64,000 nt of DNA. Source: Cyclina sinensis (Eukaryota; Mollusca; Bivalvia; Venerida; Veneridae). This document shows, in pieces, positions 39,701 to 47,689 of this stretch. The notes beneath the pieces were generated by a model. That model was given only the letters and a program-made list of their open reading frames with translations, was not told where the DNA came from and did no database searches. Within the stretch, counting starts at the first letter, position 1, and the number at the start of each line of letters is the position of its first letter. The stretch lies in contig JAAONU010000014.1 of the NCBI GenBank assembly GCA_012932295.1, positions 20,364,065 to 20,428,064 of the forward strand, read 5' to 3'. Made by a program: the position numbers and the translations under genes.

Positions 39701-42700
39701 AAGTGTTTGCTGGGATATATCTTTATACGTTACACTAACAACTATATTAAATTATTTAAAAGGTTTAGGCTACAAAACGTTTGAGTGTGCAAAACGACTC
39801 AAAATTTGTATTATTTAAAATGAATTATTTGTTGAAACTAGAATGTCCATGGGCAGAATGTCGAGCCCGCCAATGGCAAGCCGCCTATGGTGATTGGATG
39901 GTGAAACGGAAACTGTGGGAAGATGATGAAGGAAGGACAAGGCAGGCCTATACGTTGCCTCTTTCTAGAAGCATAACAAATAAATCACTGTATTTTCAAA
40001 TTATCCCATGCAGGGAGAAGAAATGGCCCAAACAATGTCTATCATCAACATTTCGGATTTATGAGCTGTCGCTGTGACCTTGACATCTGAGCTAGGAATC
40101 TGGGTCTTGCGCATGCGACACAGCATTTCATCAAGGTCAACAAATGTGCTAAGGTATTTTAAAATCCTTCCATGCTTGGAGAAGTTATGGCCCGGACAAG
40201 GTTTATCATCAAAATTTGGACCTTTAACCTGGCACTATGACCTTGACCTTGAAGGTTAACAAATGTGCCAAGGTATTCCAAAATCATTTCATTCTCAGAT
40301 AAGTTATGGCTTTGAAAATGCAATCATTACCTTTTTTAGTTATGGAGTTCTTCCCCACACTAGACAGAATGATATAATGAAGGCAGGCCTTTATGATGCC
40401 TCTTTCAGGGAGCATCACAAATTTATTACAGTACTTTCAAATTCTTCCATGCATAGAGAAGTTATGGTCCAGAAAAAGGTTTGTCATCAACACTTTGAAC
40501 ATTTCAGTTGTGACCTTAACCCCTGAGCTAGGAACCTCGGTCTTGCACGCGACAAACCATCTCATCAAGATGATCAAATTGCTAAGGTATCTTAAAATCC
40601 TTCCATGCAGGAAGCAGTTATGGCCTAGAAAAGATCTATCATCAAATTTTGAACTTTGACCGGGCACTGTGATTTTTAAGCTGGGAACGTGGTCTTGCAG
40701 GCAACACACCATCTTATCAAAGTAAACTAATGGCTATTGTATTTCAAAATCCCTTCATGCAGGGAGAAGAAATTGCCCAGACAAGGTCTTTCTTCCACAT
40801 TTTGGACCTTTGAGCTGTCATTTTGACCTTGACCTCTGAGCTAGGAATTTTGGTCGTGCACGCGACACAGTATCTAGGTGAGCAAATGAGCCAAGGTATT
40901 TTAAAATCTTTCTTTGCAGGGAAAATCTATGGCCCGGACAAGGTATATCATCGAAATTTTGGAATTTTGACCTGGCACTGTGACCTTGACCTTTACGCTG
41001 GGAACTTGCGTCTTGCGCGCGACACACTGACTCATCAAAGTGAACAAATGTGCCAAGGTATTTCAAAATCCTTCCATGCACAGGGAAGTTATAACCCAGA
41101 CAAGGTCTATCATCAACATTTTGGACTTTTGAACTGTCATTGTGACTTTGACCTCTGAGCTAGGAACCTGGGTCTTGCATGCGATACACTATCTCACCAA
41201 GGTGAACAAATGTGGCAAGGTTTTTAAAAATCCTTCAATTCAGGGTGATGTAATGGCCCGGACAAGGTCTAGAATCAACACTTTGGATATTTGAGCTGTC
41301 ACTGTGACCTTGACCTTTAAGCTGGGAACCTGGATCTTGCTCACGACACATCGTCTTATTATGGTGAACAAATATTTAAAAATCCTTCAATGCACAGAGA
41401 TGGTATGTACCGAGCAAGGCAATCTGGACGGACGGACGCACGCACGTACATACACCGAACTGTGGTACAAAATCTGACAACTTTGTCGAGCTCTCCGTAA
41501 GTGGGCTCGACAATAGAATTAGAATCATGTCGTATTTTTTGTATATTAAGGAAAAACAGTAACAATCCATAGCTACTAGACTTGTGTTATGATACGGAAT
41601 AGGATTTTTAAAATGTTTGAGATAGGTAGGGAAACTTTTTCTTTGAAGCTTTAACATTATTTTTAATGACTAAATGTTTTATACGTTAATGTTTGCACTA
41701 TGACCGTTCATTATAATAGAACATATAGAATATAAAGTATGTTGTGTATGTGAATATTATTTAACTATTGATACAAAAACTGTTTTTGCATAATACTGTG
41801 AATTATTTTAATTACCAATATCTACATGTTGAATTATTTTAATTACCAATATATACATGTTGAAATTTAAGAGAGAATATAATACTCCAGGCAAATATTC
41901 AGTTACATCATTGTGTTGACACAGTATTCGACCAAGATCAAATACTGCATTTTTTGTTGTTTATTTTCACATTTTCCTTAACACAGATATAGGGGTAAGC
42001 GCGGTAACCATCCAAACTCGTTATACAATAGTTGAATCTATGATACATTATTGTTGCAAATGGTCTAATATTCAGATTGACATCTGATACAGCATTCAGC
42101 ATATTTAAACAAACAAAATGGGTTCTGAACATCAAATAATTCCAATCAGAATAAAATTATTATCAAAAGTCTACGGCATGTTCTATTAATTCAGCCAAAC
42201 AAGTGATAAATGATCGAACAATAGACAGATTAACGTAATACATCCGGGTGTTTTAATTCGTACGTTTGTAAGCGTTTATTTTATTTTTTGATATCGTATG
42301 AGCAGTCTACCTAACCCTCGTTCCAAGAAGAAAAAAGGGCCAAATTTCATTTTTTCGTAGCGTACATCCAACCTACTCAAATAAATGATAATGGTCGTTA
42401 TCACGGCTCAAACCCATGACCTGGTGACCATTAATCAGTATTTTGCTTTTCACCTAGTTCAATTCCCAGTCACAACAATATGTGATATAATACATTGTTC
42501 TTATATCTGGATGCTAGATAATTACAAATTACATCCTCTATTCAAAAGTGACGAACTCGGAAACTCGCAGCGGCTAAAGTTCAATAAGGCAGGTCTGAAC
42601 AAAAGGTCCTATAAAAACATAATGAATTACTCATGGTAGTTTCATAATACATATCTGATTGTATATTTCATTTTTTTTTCAGACCAATGAAAAGATCAGT

Positions 42701-43037
42701 GTGTGATCGTGATAATAAAATAATAACATTAATAAAAAAAATCATGATTGCATTCACCAGTGGGTTTTATAATGGTTAAAATTGTTTGCGTCAATTTAGG
42801 AAGAAAATAACTTACTGACAGATTACTTTTACAACTTAGTTTGTGAGAAACATAAATATACAGTCATTCACATAGCTCATTGTCGGTATCGTGTTATTTG
42901 CTAATTTAACAGCAGTCGAGTGAAGTGTTACGAAAAAGAGATTTACATTAATTTTTGTTAAAATCAAAACAATAATTACCTGTTGCTTTTATAATGCCTG
43001 TAACAATGGCAAATAAAAGACAAGGTAATGTCTTCAT
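8484..43037 (-). CDS. Receptor-type protein tyrosine phosphatase with FTP (F-type-lectin-like) and EGF-like ectodomain, 33 exons
   Basis: Predicted role: a single-pass membrane receptor whose cytoplasmic domain removes phosphate from tyrosines. I assembled 33 coding exons by hand. Each has AG/GT borders and all phases agree; the total is 4608 nt, or 1535 residues plus TGA. Exons (high to low): 43037-42980, 36730-36575, 35793-35587, 31339-31109, 30662-30447, 29123-28794, 28357-28223, 27863-27723, 27033-26893, 26460-26317, 26046-25909, 23562-23434, 22924-22787, 21234-21094, 20644-20507, 20098-19975, 19570-19437, 19064-18823, 18616-18529, 17326-17250, 16780-16744, 16294-16197, 15355-15230, 14947-14793, 14391-14256, 13576-13427, 13180-13066, 11176-11103, 10880-10749, 10415-10293, 9743-9598, 9332-9197, 8555-8484. 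Layout: signal peptide 1-19, EGF 20-71, FTP1 72-217, FTP2 218-399, nine EGF-like 400-814, transmembrane 824-848, D1 about 980-1220, D2 about 1221-1535. No in-frame stop or frameshift was seen. Exon 3 could start at 35790 instead. Extra exons in the long first and third introns cannot be excluded. The ligand is unknown. Confidence 0.93.
9828..9896. repeat. CAA/CTA trinucleotide microsatellite
   Basis: Runs of CAA units, interrupted by ATAGCC and followed by CTA/CTT units, in the intron between exons 30 and 31. Confidence 0.85.
11177..13065. other. Intron 27 of the phosphatase gene: SINE plus unassigned AT-rich DNA
   Basis: Apart from the SINE at 12331-12590, no feature was recognised. Two overlapping short ORFs on opposite strands (11782-12000) encode a Lys/Ser-rich peptide without a recognised domain or splice connection to the gene. 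Confidence 0.45.
12331..12590 (+). mobile_element. tRNA-derived SINE, copy 1 (5' truncated head)
   Basis: It begins GCAGCGGATTAGTGGTAA, then jumps to a body containing TTTCGGATGAGACGTTAAACCGAGGTCC, TGAGTATGCAAAAGAACCAGGG and GGGATGCTTTCTGTATCTTGCAC, ending near AGCTCAAATACTAGATAG. The same body occurs inverted at 43899-44205 and 55663-55960. This copy lacks most of the tRNA-like head present in the third copy. It lies in the intron between exons 27 and 28. Confidence 0.8.
14256..18616 (-). CDS. Exons 19-25: catalytic phosphatase domain D1
   Basis: Seven exons encode a complete classical tyrosine phosphatase domain. Motifs in order: NIGKNRYKALYAYDHSRV (phosphotyrosine-recognition loop), SDYINASLIKGY, IASQGPT, FWRMIWE, the general-acid loop TAWPDKDVP (Asp ~1142), the signature VHCSAGIGRTG (catalytic Cys ~1174, Arg in place), and VNMVQTK with the Q-loop Gln followed by EQYRYLH in the next exon. 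All residues needed for catalysis are present, so D1 is predicted active. The codon for the Ser immediately after the catalytic Cys is split between exons 24 (ends AG) and 25 (starts T). Exon 21 (16780-16744) is a 37-nt microexon. Confidence 0.94.
18823..19570 (-). CDS. Exons 17-18: cytoplasmic juxtamembrane region
   Basis: Exon 17 (19570-19437) and exon 18 (19064-18823) encode about 125 residues rich in Lys, Glu and Asp that link the membrane to D1. Tyrosine motifs are present: ENVYINS (Tyr ~886) and IYYNEG (Tyr ~942), both of the Tyr-x-Asn type recognised by Grb2-class SH2 domains when phosphorylated, plus SEYVIPV. Binding is inference from the motif only. Exon 18 ends in KGGFTKEFE, which leads into KLPTGLQHP at the start of the phosphatase domain. 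The last intron of this block begins GTATAA and is phase 0. Confidence 0.85.
19975..20098 (-). CDS. Exon 16: transmembrane segment
   Basis: This exon encodes a short acidic linker, then a 25-residue hydrophobic helix rich in Val, Ile and Ala (residues about 824-848). The stop-transfer sequence KRKR follows immediately. It enters in phase 1 and leaves in phase 2, so the uniform 1-1 phase of the ectodomain ends here. The orientation implied is an extracellular N-terminus and a cytoplasmic C-terminus. Confidence 0.93.
20507..28357 (-). CDS. Exons 7-15: array of nine EGF-like modules, one per exon
   Basis: Nine exons of 129-144 nt each encode a cysteine-rich module of 43-48 residues and are phase 1 at both ends: 28357-28223, 27863-27723, 27033-26893, 26460-26317, 26046-25909, 23562-23434, 22924-22787, 21234-21094, 20644-20507. 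Most begin with E-C or K-C and contain C-x5-G-x2-C early and a G-C-x2-G-(Y/W) block near the end, as in MEGF or scavenger-type EGF-like repeats. Module 6 (23562-23434) is the shortest and ends with a canonical CNCKNGWKGNNC. These modules probably form a stiff extracellular stalk and ligand surface. The intron between modules 5 and 6 holds a full repeat element at 23583-25560. Confidence 0.9.
21290..21780. repeat. Three degenerate tandem units of about 150-160 bp in an intron
   Basis: Blocks resembling CG(T/C)GTGCAACACxxAxGxCCCTxCCTCAAA...AAGGTxxxACTTT recur near 21400, 21550 and 21710. The start of the region contains GTGTCCGTCCTTC, the same GTCCGTCC edge seen at other arrays in the window. 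It lies between exons 13 and 14 and has no coding potential. Confidence 0.5.
21800..22780. other. Intron sequence, nothing recognised
   Basis: AT-rich DNA between exons 13 and 14. ORFs here are short and lack motifs. Confidence 0.5.
23583..25560. mobile_element. Repeat element with about eight internal ~163-bp tandem units and GCTCACCTG inverted ends, copy 1
   Basis: The left end has AAACAAGAGGGCCATAATGG followed by CCCTGGATCGCTCACCTG. The right end reads TTCTCAGGTGAGCTAAAA after a GACGGAC-rich stretch. The interior repeats a unit built on GGGGCGGGGCCAAxTTTGACCCCAGGGxxATAATTTGAACAAACTTGGTAxAG...CTACATACCAAATxTTAAG...TTGTGGTTTCAGACAAGAAGATTTT, starting near 24040 and repeating about every 160-165 bp to 25200. 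The AGGGCCATnATGGCCCT at the left end is a perfect palindrome. It sits in the intron between exons 11 and 12. A second, better preserved copy is at 61489-63478. Confidence 0.8.
28794..30662 (-). CDS. Exons 5-6: second FTP domain
   Basis: Exon 5 (30662-30447) encodes the N-terminal half, starting RNIAFKKQVTSSS and containing STIVDGDVRNDSWSNCF, with an aspartate-glycine block typical of FTP domains. Exon 6 (29123-28794, 110 codons) completes it and ends in ICEMEVYG, the characteristic closing strand. Both exons are phase 1 at each end, like all the ectodomain exons, consistent with growth by exon shuffling or duplication. The exon 5 acceptor is odd: a long AAAT/TA microsatellite sits directly upstream and supplies its pyrimidine-rich tract. 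Confidence 0.88.
29175..30180. mobile_element. Repeat element with ~146-bp tandem units
   Basis: It starts near AAACAAGAGCACCGCTGGGC and ends at ACGGACGGACGGACGCCCAGG followed by CCCCCTTCGGGCATATAAAA. Inside, a unit containing TGTGACCTTGACCTTTGAxxTACTGACCC, TCACTCAATGTGTGCAAxxAT and GAAGTxTATAACAAAxAGTTGTCxAGTTAC recurs near 29643, 29789 and 29936. The same unit type, more diverged, appears at 57340-57700. It lies in the intron between exons 5 and 6. No terminal inverted repeat was convincing. Confidence 0.65.
30668..30773. repeat. Compound microsatellite AAAT / TA / GA adjacent to the exon 5 acceptor
   Basis: (AAAT)n is followed by about 20 TA units and then a GA run. On the coding (minus) strand this reads as CT, TA and TTTA repeats ending a few bases before the acceptor AG of exon 5 at 30663, so the microsatellite acts as the pyrimidine-rich tract. 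Length change here could affect splicing. Confidence 0.85.
31109..35793 (-). CDS. Exons 3-4: first FTP (fucolectin/tachylectin-4/pentraxin-like) domain
   Basis: Exon 3 (35793-35587) and exon 4 (31339-31109) together encode about 146 residues with the galactose-binding-like fold signature of FTP or F-type lectin domains. Visible are GTCSDHN, then PWWRLWL (the Trp-Trp block of this family), then NGFNVTVE and the C-terminal block TQLVLCDVRVSGG. The family includes sugar-binding lectins, but I did not confirm a complete fucose-binding motif, so carbohydrate binding is inference. The exon 3 acceptor is ambiguous by three bases (35793 or 35790); both keep frame. The intervening intron (31340-35586) contains a tetranucleotide array and duplicated blocks. 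Confidence 0.88.
31640..31880 (+). repeat. Interspersed repeat family A, copy 1
   Basis: The block GTGTGAGGTTGGTGTACCCTAGAA...CCxCAGTGGCAAATG...GxCxGTTCCAATGCGGTAACxCC...GGGTTCTCATTTTCGTTAATTGTTTGT recurs at 38900-39110 on the same strand and inverted at 33500-33860. The copies diverge by substitutions and small gaps. No ORF spans it, and no target-site duplication was found. Confidence 0.7.
32428..32459. repeat. Poly(A) tract
   Basis: About 30 A with two C interruptions. It may be the tail of an old retroposed copy, but the sequence on either side was not recognised. Confidence 0.7.
32862..33000. repeat. TTCA/TTCG tetranucleotide array
   Basis: Degenerate (TTCR)n with TTCC interruptions covers about 130 bases. 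The overlapping plus-strand ORF (32804-33028) reads as a Phe-Ile-Ser-His repeat and is a by-product of the array. Confidence 0.9.
33375..33860 (-). repeat. Tandemly duplicated ~210-bp unit with a 20-C homopolymer, overlapping repeat family A (inverted copy)
   Basis: A unit containing CCGTCTTTATCAAAAxCAATTGTAAAACGC, CATATCAGGATTAGTCACAGTCAG, poly-C, CACACACACCAGTCAAAATA and ATTGACGAAAATGAGAAC is present twice (CACCAGTCA at 33462 and 33675), with a third partial start. The second unit has an uninterrupted run of 20 C at 33639-33658. The right end (about 33770-33850) matches family A in reverse orientation. Apparent glycine-run ORFs on the minus strand come from the poly-C tract. Confidence 0.75.
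34850..34995 (+). repeat. Direct tandem duplication of 78 bp
   Basis: TGTTTGTCTTCCGCTAATGTCGGAAATATTTATATxCACTTTTGTTCT occurs twice, with GCTAATGTCGG at 34861 and 34939. The copies are nearly identical, so the duplication is recent. It lies in the intron between exons 3 and 4. Confidence 0.85.
36575..36730 (-). CDS. Exon 2: first EGF-like module, N-terminal to the FTP domains
   Basis: This exon is 52 codons long and phase 1 at both ends. It encodes a cysteine-rich EGF-like unit with the sequence CDKVTGDCQYGCAKKWFGPG near its end, the pattern found in multiple-EGF receptors. The acceptor follows 36731; the donor is GTTAGT, which is non-standard but keeps the phase. It is isolated from the nine other EGF-like exons by the two FTP domains, so the ectodomain order is EGF, FTP, FTP, EGF x9. 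Confidence 0.85.
37315..39655. repeat. Pair of inverted GGCCTAAC/GCGGTCTA blocks bounding about 2.3 kb
   Basis: At 37320-37400 the plus strand has CGGCCTAACTTTAAAAT and CTTGCGGTCTAGCGGC. The reverse complement of 39580-39650 has CGGCCTAACCTTAAAGG and CTTGCGGTCTAAACG. The pair could mark the ends of a DNA transposon or be two independent inverted repeat copies. Nothing between them looks like a transposase, and one family A repeat (38900-39110) is inserted there. Confidence 0.4.
38900..39110 (+). repeat. Interspersed repeat family A, copy 2
   Basis: It matches 31640-31880 over GTGTGAGGTTGxTGxAxCCTAGAA, the GGTGGCA block, GTTCCAAGGCGGTAACCCC and GGGTTCTCATTTTCxTTAATTGTTTGT, then CTCTACTTTTTG and GTxTAGGGAGGCTxTT. 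It lies in the long first intron of the phosphatase gene. Confidence 0.7.
39780..41450 (+). repeat. Satellite-like array of ~160-bp units in alternating A/B order
   Basis: Type A contains GAGCTGTCAxTGTGACCTTGACCTCTGAGCTAGGAAC; type B contains TGACCTGGCACTGTGACCTTGACCTTTAAGCTGGGAAC. The GAGCTAGG or (A/C)GCTGGG marks fall near 40087, 40530, 40678, 40839, 40996, 41157 and 41320, alternating A, B, A, B, A, B from 40530 onward, so the repeating block is an ~320-bp dimer. Both share CAAATGTGCCAAGGTATTTxAAAATCCTTCCATGCA and GGCCCGGACAAGGTxTATCATC. The array ends at GGACGGACGCACGCACG. Short ORFs on both strands are by-products. Confidence 0.85.
41800..41862 (+). repeat. Perfect-looking 31-bp tandem duplication
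   Basis: GAATTATTTTAATTACCAATATxTACATGTT occurs at 41800 and 41831 with a single difference. The rest of 41460-42979 (first intron) shows nothing recognisable. Confidence 0.85.
42980..43037 (-). CDS. Exon 1 of the receptor phosphatase: start codon and signal peptide
   Basis: The reverse strand reads MKTLPCLLFAIVTGIIKAT and ends with one extra base (phase 1) before a GTAATT donor. A charged N-terminus followed by a hydrophobic run is a typical secretion signal. An out-of-frame ATG lies five bases upstream (43042-43040); the chosen ATG is the one that gives the signal peptide and joins in phase to the next exon. The following intron is the longest in the gene (about 6.2 kb) and is full of repeats. 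No TATA box or other promoter element could be recognised upstream (higher coordinates). Confidence 0.8.
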
Positions 43038-43895
43038 GTTTCATCTAAGTCCATTAAGTCCGCTGAATTTTACTGAAATAAAAAAGGAAGTTTAATCCGG
43101 CTGTACTAACTGTACATCTGGAGGAGGAACAATAGAGATATATGTTCCTTATCTGTTTTTAGTTATTTTTTCGTGTCTTCCCTGTGTTTTTTTTTCTTTC
43201 ATATTCTCGTCTCCATTGTTATCCTTAAGTGTTTTATTCTACGCCAGTTACAGTTTAAAAGGCTATTTAATAAATGTTGTCTCTTTTATGGAGCTAGAAG
43301 AAATATTCCTGAGAAACGTCATTTGTTTTAGTTTGACAAAAAAGCGAGCATGGTACAAACAACCCGTCTTTAGGTTATTTTCATGGCATTTTCTTTACAA
43401 ACTTTATCGCCGCTCTGTTTTACTTTTCTTCATAAGTTGAATCGAAGAAACAGGTTTGGAATTCGACTAAAAAAGTTAGATTTATATATGTTACAAGTAA
43501 ATCAAGTCAAAGGCACTTCTACAGTTAACTGTTTTCGATTGATCGGTATTCCATTGGCAATGCACGGTAATTGTAATCCAGAGGACGCGAGTATGATCTA
43601 CCGCACCTCCACTAACACGACTAATTCTCTTTTTTATTTTCGCTCTCTCCAAAATATCTGAGTGGAGAAATAAAAACAAGGCGATACTAGTTCTAAATAT
43701 GTTAACAAAACAGTTGATGAGGAGAACTTGGAAAACGAAGAAAAATAGTACAACAACCACGTCTTTTGATAGTTTACTCGTATTTTTAAGTAAGCGGAAG
43801 CAGCCACTTCATATGTGATAAGACAACTAGTGTTGATTAATACATAAATGTACTTGAATTTGGCTGTGTTTGTATGTTCATTTGACTTTAGTGAC
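43038..43895. promoter_or_regulatory. Upstream region of the phosphatase gene, probable 5' UTR and promoter, no motif assigned
   Basis: By position this stretch should contain the minus-strand gene's 5' UTR and promoter, or a non-coding first exon further up. I could not identify a TATA box, an initiator or a CpG-rich core with confidence, and no coding sequence of another gene was found. Confidence 0.3.
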
Positions 43896-43898
43896 GCC

Positions 43899-44205
43899 TC
43901 TATCTATCTTTTTGAGTTTGTTTATCGTCGGTACCGGTTCACCATATGACAGACGCCCCTCTTGCAGAGAATAGTTATTTTATGTTGTGGGGGATAGTGC
44001 AAGAAACAGACAGCATCCCATTACAGAGACACCATTGGGTTTTTTTTGGGATTCTCAGTGTACAGCACTGACATATGGGACCTCGGTTTAACTTTTCATC
44101 CGAAAGACAATTAGTAATGTAAGCGTAGGTTTAGGGGATAGAGCTCGCGATCTCTGAGTTACCAGTCCAGCGCATTTCCACTGGACCATTGATCCGCTCC
44201 TATCT
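43899..44205 (-). mobile_element. tRNA-derived SINE, copy 2
   Basis: On the minus strand it has a tRNA-like head (GGTCCAGTGGAAATGCGCTGG with A-box character), then TTGTCTTTCGGATGAAAAGTT, AACCGAGGTCCCATATGTCAG and GGGATGCTGTCTGTTTCTTGCAC, ending CTCAAAAAGATAGATAGAGG. It is homologous to 12331-12590 and 55663-55960. Confidence 0.8.
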
Positions 44206-44599
44206 CTTTTAACCAGTATATATACAGGCTGTGTGCAAATAAATGTATGCCCGCTTGATCCCTTCAGTTTTACCCAGTTGGTCAGAAATTATTGATAATC
44301 ATATTGTTTTGTTGACCTTTAACCTGATATTTTAATCTATAAGGCTTATCTGTAAATTGTGAAGACTAACAAAACAGGCGATGAGCACCTGGTCAGACGA
44401 ATTTTCATCCGTACTCTTCTGCCTGGATATGCAGAATCTACAGGACACAACACAAGTTCACACCGTTGTGAACAATGTGAACCCTGGGCAATTGGTGTCA
44501 TTCAAACGCGATGGCCCGAGTTATGATATTTTTTAGACGTAAACTGTCTCAAGAAAATTCTCAGATGGTCGTCTGTTGGTGGCGAACTTTAGCTCCTAA

Positions 44600-46160
44600 C
44601 AATGACTCCAGAGGCAGTACAGTCTCCATTTAGGCAGCAACTGTGTTTCTTATTTCAAAACAAGGGTTTTTGTAACAAACAGAATTGTCAGTACCAACAT
44701 TTATGCAAGATCTGTAGGGGCCCTCATCCTTTTGCCTTCTGTAAAATGTACTATATGAAAACAATGAAAAATTTCAGGCCAAGGCTCTCAACCCGTCCAA
44801 GACCGAGATTCTCTCGCCCAGGACGATCTCTCAGACTTTGGCCGCCCACCCTTTAAAGCAGATTGTTTAGAGTCCTGGTTAAATCGATACGATGAACTTG
44901 AACTTGAAAGGAGCTTTCTTATTGTCAGGTTTTATAGATGGATTTTCACTCTAATACTCCGGTCATCGAAACTACATGCACTCAAAATATTTAAGGTCTG
45001 CTAGTCTTCATTCTAATACTTAAAAGCTACATTGGACAAAGAAGTATGCCAAGGTAGTATCTTAGGTCCGTTCGAATCGTTGCCTTTCTCAAATCTAATA
45101 AACCATGTTGGACTCTTTCCTTAAAATATGGAGGTTCGCCTTAATTATGAATTCGTCGTTTCCATACGGCAATAGCGTAAAGTATTTTACTGACTCAAAT
45201 TTCTGCTCAGTATTTGATAAAGACAGTGTTGCCACAGAGAGCGTCTATAAGCTGTGCTATTTTTGAACATTTTTCCAATGTTTTGCAGTGGATAGTTAGT
45301 AATATGATTAAACTCTTGTATCGTAATTTGGACGATTTTATGTTTCTAGGCAGGGCTGAAACATCAGAATGAAATAACCTGATGCACTTTTCACCTCATT
45401 TGTACTTACATCTGGCTCAGTGAAGAAAAAATGGCCCCGAAACTGACCCACCTCCTTTTCAACAGATTATGGACTATATAGCATTAAAGCGATTTGCACA
45501 CAGAATCGTGAGCAGTCGTATATCAGCTATGTTATATAAATAAACTTTATAATTTCAAAAATGAAACTCTGCAACTTTTTGTTATCCGAAAACAAACTCG
45601 GAAAGATATCAGGAAACCAATAAGAATCAAATTGCTTCAAAGAATAGTTGCTACCGTTGGCTTTGTATGCAAATCTTTGTATGGACAAACCCCTTTCTTC
45701 TGTAGCTTTTCAGTTAGTATTTTACGCTTTGTTGCGAGTAAGCCAAATTACCTTTCCTAATAGTGGATTTCGGCTTACGGAGAACAGGGTTATACTTTTT
45801 TGCTTTAGTCACAGACTGACCAGCTTGGCCAAGGTTGTTTTGTAGAAGTTTCTTTGTCATAAGAATACTTCGATAACCTGAGACTGGAGCTTGTTAACTA
45901 TATTGGAAAACGCCCCAACGGCGATGGGCATTTTCTTTATCAAATGGATAGTTTACATCTTACACCGTATCAGATTCGATCCATCCTTAAAAATACACTC
46001 CAGTTTCACTAACAACCTTCCAAACCCATTCTTTCAGAATAGGAGGTGCAAGTTGCCTTCATAGTTAAGGTTCCAAAACAAGCTCATAAAACCATTTGGG
46101 CGTTGGAAATCTTCCCGATACGAAACATATATCAGACCCATATAACAATATTTACCGGGT
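44600..46160 (+). pseudogene. Tyrosine-recombinase retroelement remnant (DIRS-like): gag zinc finger, RT fragment, recombinase
   Basis: The order on the plus strand is: a Cys/His-rich gag-like stretch at 44602-44856 (CFLFQNKGFCNKQNCQYQ, then HLCKICRGPHPFAFC) followed by an Arg/Pro-rich tail; a reverse-transcriptase start near 45030-45230 with LDKEVCQGSILGPFE and NSSFPYGNSV; then a tyrosine recombinase region at about 45540-46130 with RKPIRIKLL, FYALLRVSQIT, THSFRIGGAS (the H-x-x-R box) and FGRWKSSRYETYIRP, which holds the nucleophile Tyr. Several stops and frameshifts interrupt it and most of the RT core is deleted. The combination of RT with a tyrosine recombinase instead of an integrase indicates the DIRS group. 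Confidence 0.72.
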
Positions 46161-47689
46161 TTTCCTTTTCCTATTAATAGATTCGGAATTTTGGATTATA
46201 GAGTGACGTCATTCTGACTGATAGGGCATGTCGTCATATCATTGCTACAGTATCAATCTGTGCCAACTGTTATCATCTAATTCATACTGGTTTAATAGGT
46301 ATCTTAAACTTGCAGGTGCATTTACGGTCCTCCATAATAAGAGACTTATTTTCTTTTTGTCTCAGACAAAAATACGGAGGACCGGTAGAATGGCGTTTTC
46401 AGTATTGTATGCGTGGGCACCACCTACTAGATACTATTCAAAGTATGTCAGAGAACAAACCAGCTCTATCCATGGTTTTAATGACGATCTAGACCAAATC
46501 TTTTTAGGTTATGTACAACACGTCAAAGGCAGGAGAAGTCTTAATTCTGCTTTATCAAAACACTGCACCGGCATGTGTGGTTGTTACATACTATATCCCC
46601 AGATATTTAAAAATCCATAGTATTTTATAGACTCTGTTCACATTTCAAACAAAAGTATGAGGATTGTTTGAAAATTTGCAGCATGCACTATATATATTTT
46701 GCTCAAACTGATGCGCAGTATTATCCTAATAAAACAGTAACCTGTTCTCGGGTTTGGGAGATTTGGCTGTTCAATCGCTAGTTCCGCTAATTTCTGACAG
46801 CATAATGGTGAAATGGTTTACAAAAGGGCAATTTAAATTGTAATTCAACCACAGTGTACATGGCTTGAAGTTCACAGAAATTTTTAAACAGCGTAGTTCT
46901 TATATTAAAATGTTTTTGGATTTTTATACATCAGTTATTCAATCAAGCATGGTTCGTTTTGTGAAGTATAACGTTCGATTGTCTGTGGTACCCGATGATT
47001 AAATAGTGTCCAATAGTCCGGCGTAGGAAATTGATACGTCCGACGTATATGAATTATACACCTGATGCTCCGGTGTTGGCAATACTTTAAAGTGCAACCG
47101 ATTATCCCGTATGCGAATATATTATTTCGTCCGAGTGTCCCGCGACCGCCCGATTGTCAAGCGTATTTCCATACGATTTTTAGACTTTTGGGGTATTGTA
47201 ACTGCCATATTGCCCCAGCTTACGCCACTATTTGGGGATCAGAGCAACTACATAATTTTATAAAATGGTTCACATATGTCATATTTCGCCATGTACGCTG
47301 TGGTTGTAATTGTCAGACATAACAAAATAATGCCAAACTAAAGTTACCTGACTTGAACATGTAAGATACTTTTGATTAAATACAATCAAACTGTTTTTTT
47401 AATTGTTGTTGAGTTTCTGATATTTTCCAATAATAGCGCCACCATTAATGACTGTATTGTAACATGTTTTAGTTAGTTCAGTGTTAACAAGTGTTAGGCA
47501 AGAAACAAAGCGCACAACAATGTAGGAAAAAGTAGATTAAATCACATTGAACGTAACGTTTACGAAAATCTTGTGCAGCATGTACACGGCAAGATCGATA
47601 TCCTTTATTATGTCACAAAAGCACATAGTCGCACAGCTCTATTCCAGTAAGCATAGAAACTGAGTTTAAATATCAAAAAATACTGATGA
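46161..47689. other. Intergenic DNA, unassigned; one 130-codon ORF
   Basis: An ORF at 46228-46620 (plus, 130 codons) follows directly on the recombinase remnant and may be its decayed downstream part, but no motif was recognised. A second ORF at 47065-47322 is rich in Cys, Pro and Phe, also without a recognised domain. Neither is called a gene. Confidence 0.3.

Noticed and set aside
40263..41158. Several overlapping ORFs on both strands of 87-111 codons
   Set aside because: They are reading frames through the ~160-bp satellite units.
46228..46620. 130-codon ORF, the longest in the window
   Set aside because: No recognisable domain or splice context; possibly decayed downstream part of the DIRS-like element. 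Kept only as an unassigned region.
47065..47322. 85-codon Cys/Pro-rich ORF
   Set aside because: Cys spacing fits no zinc-finger or knottin pattern I know, and there is no supporting context.
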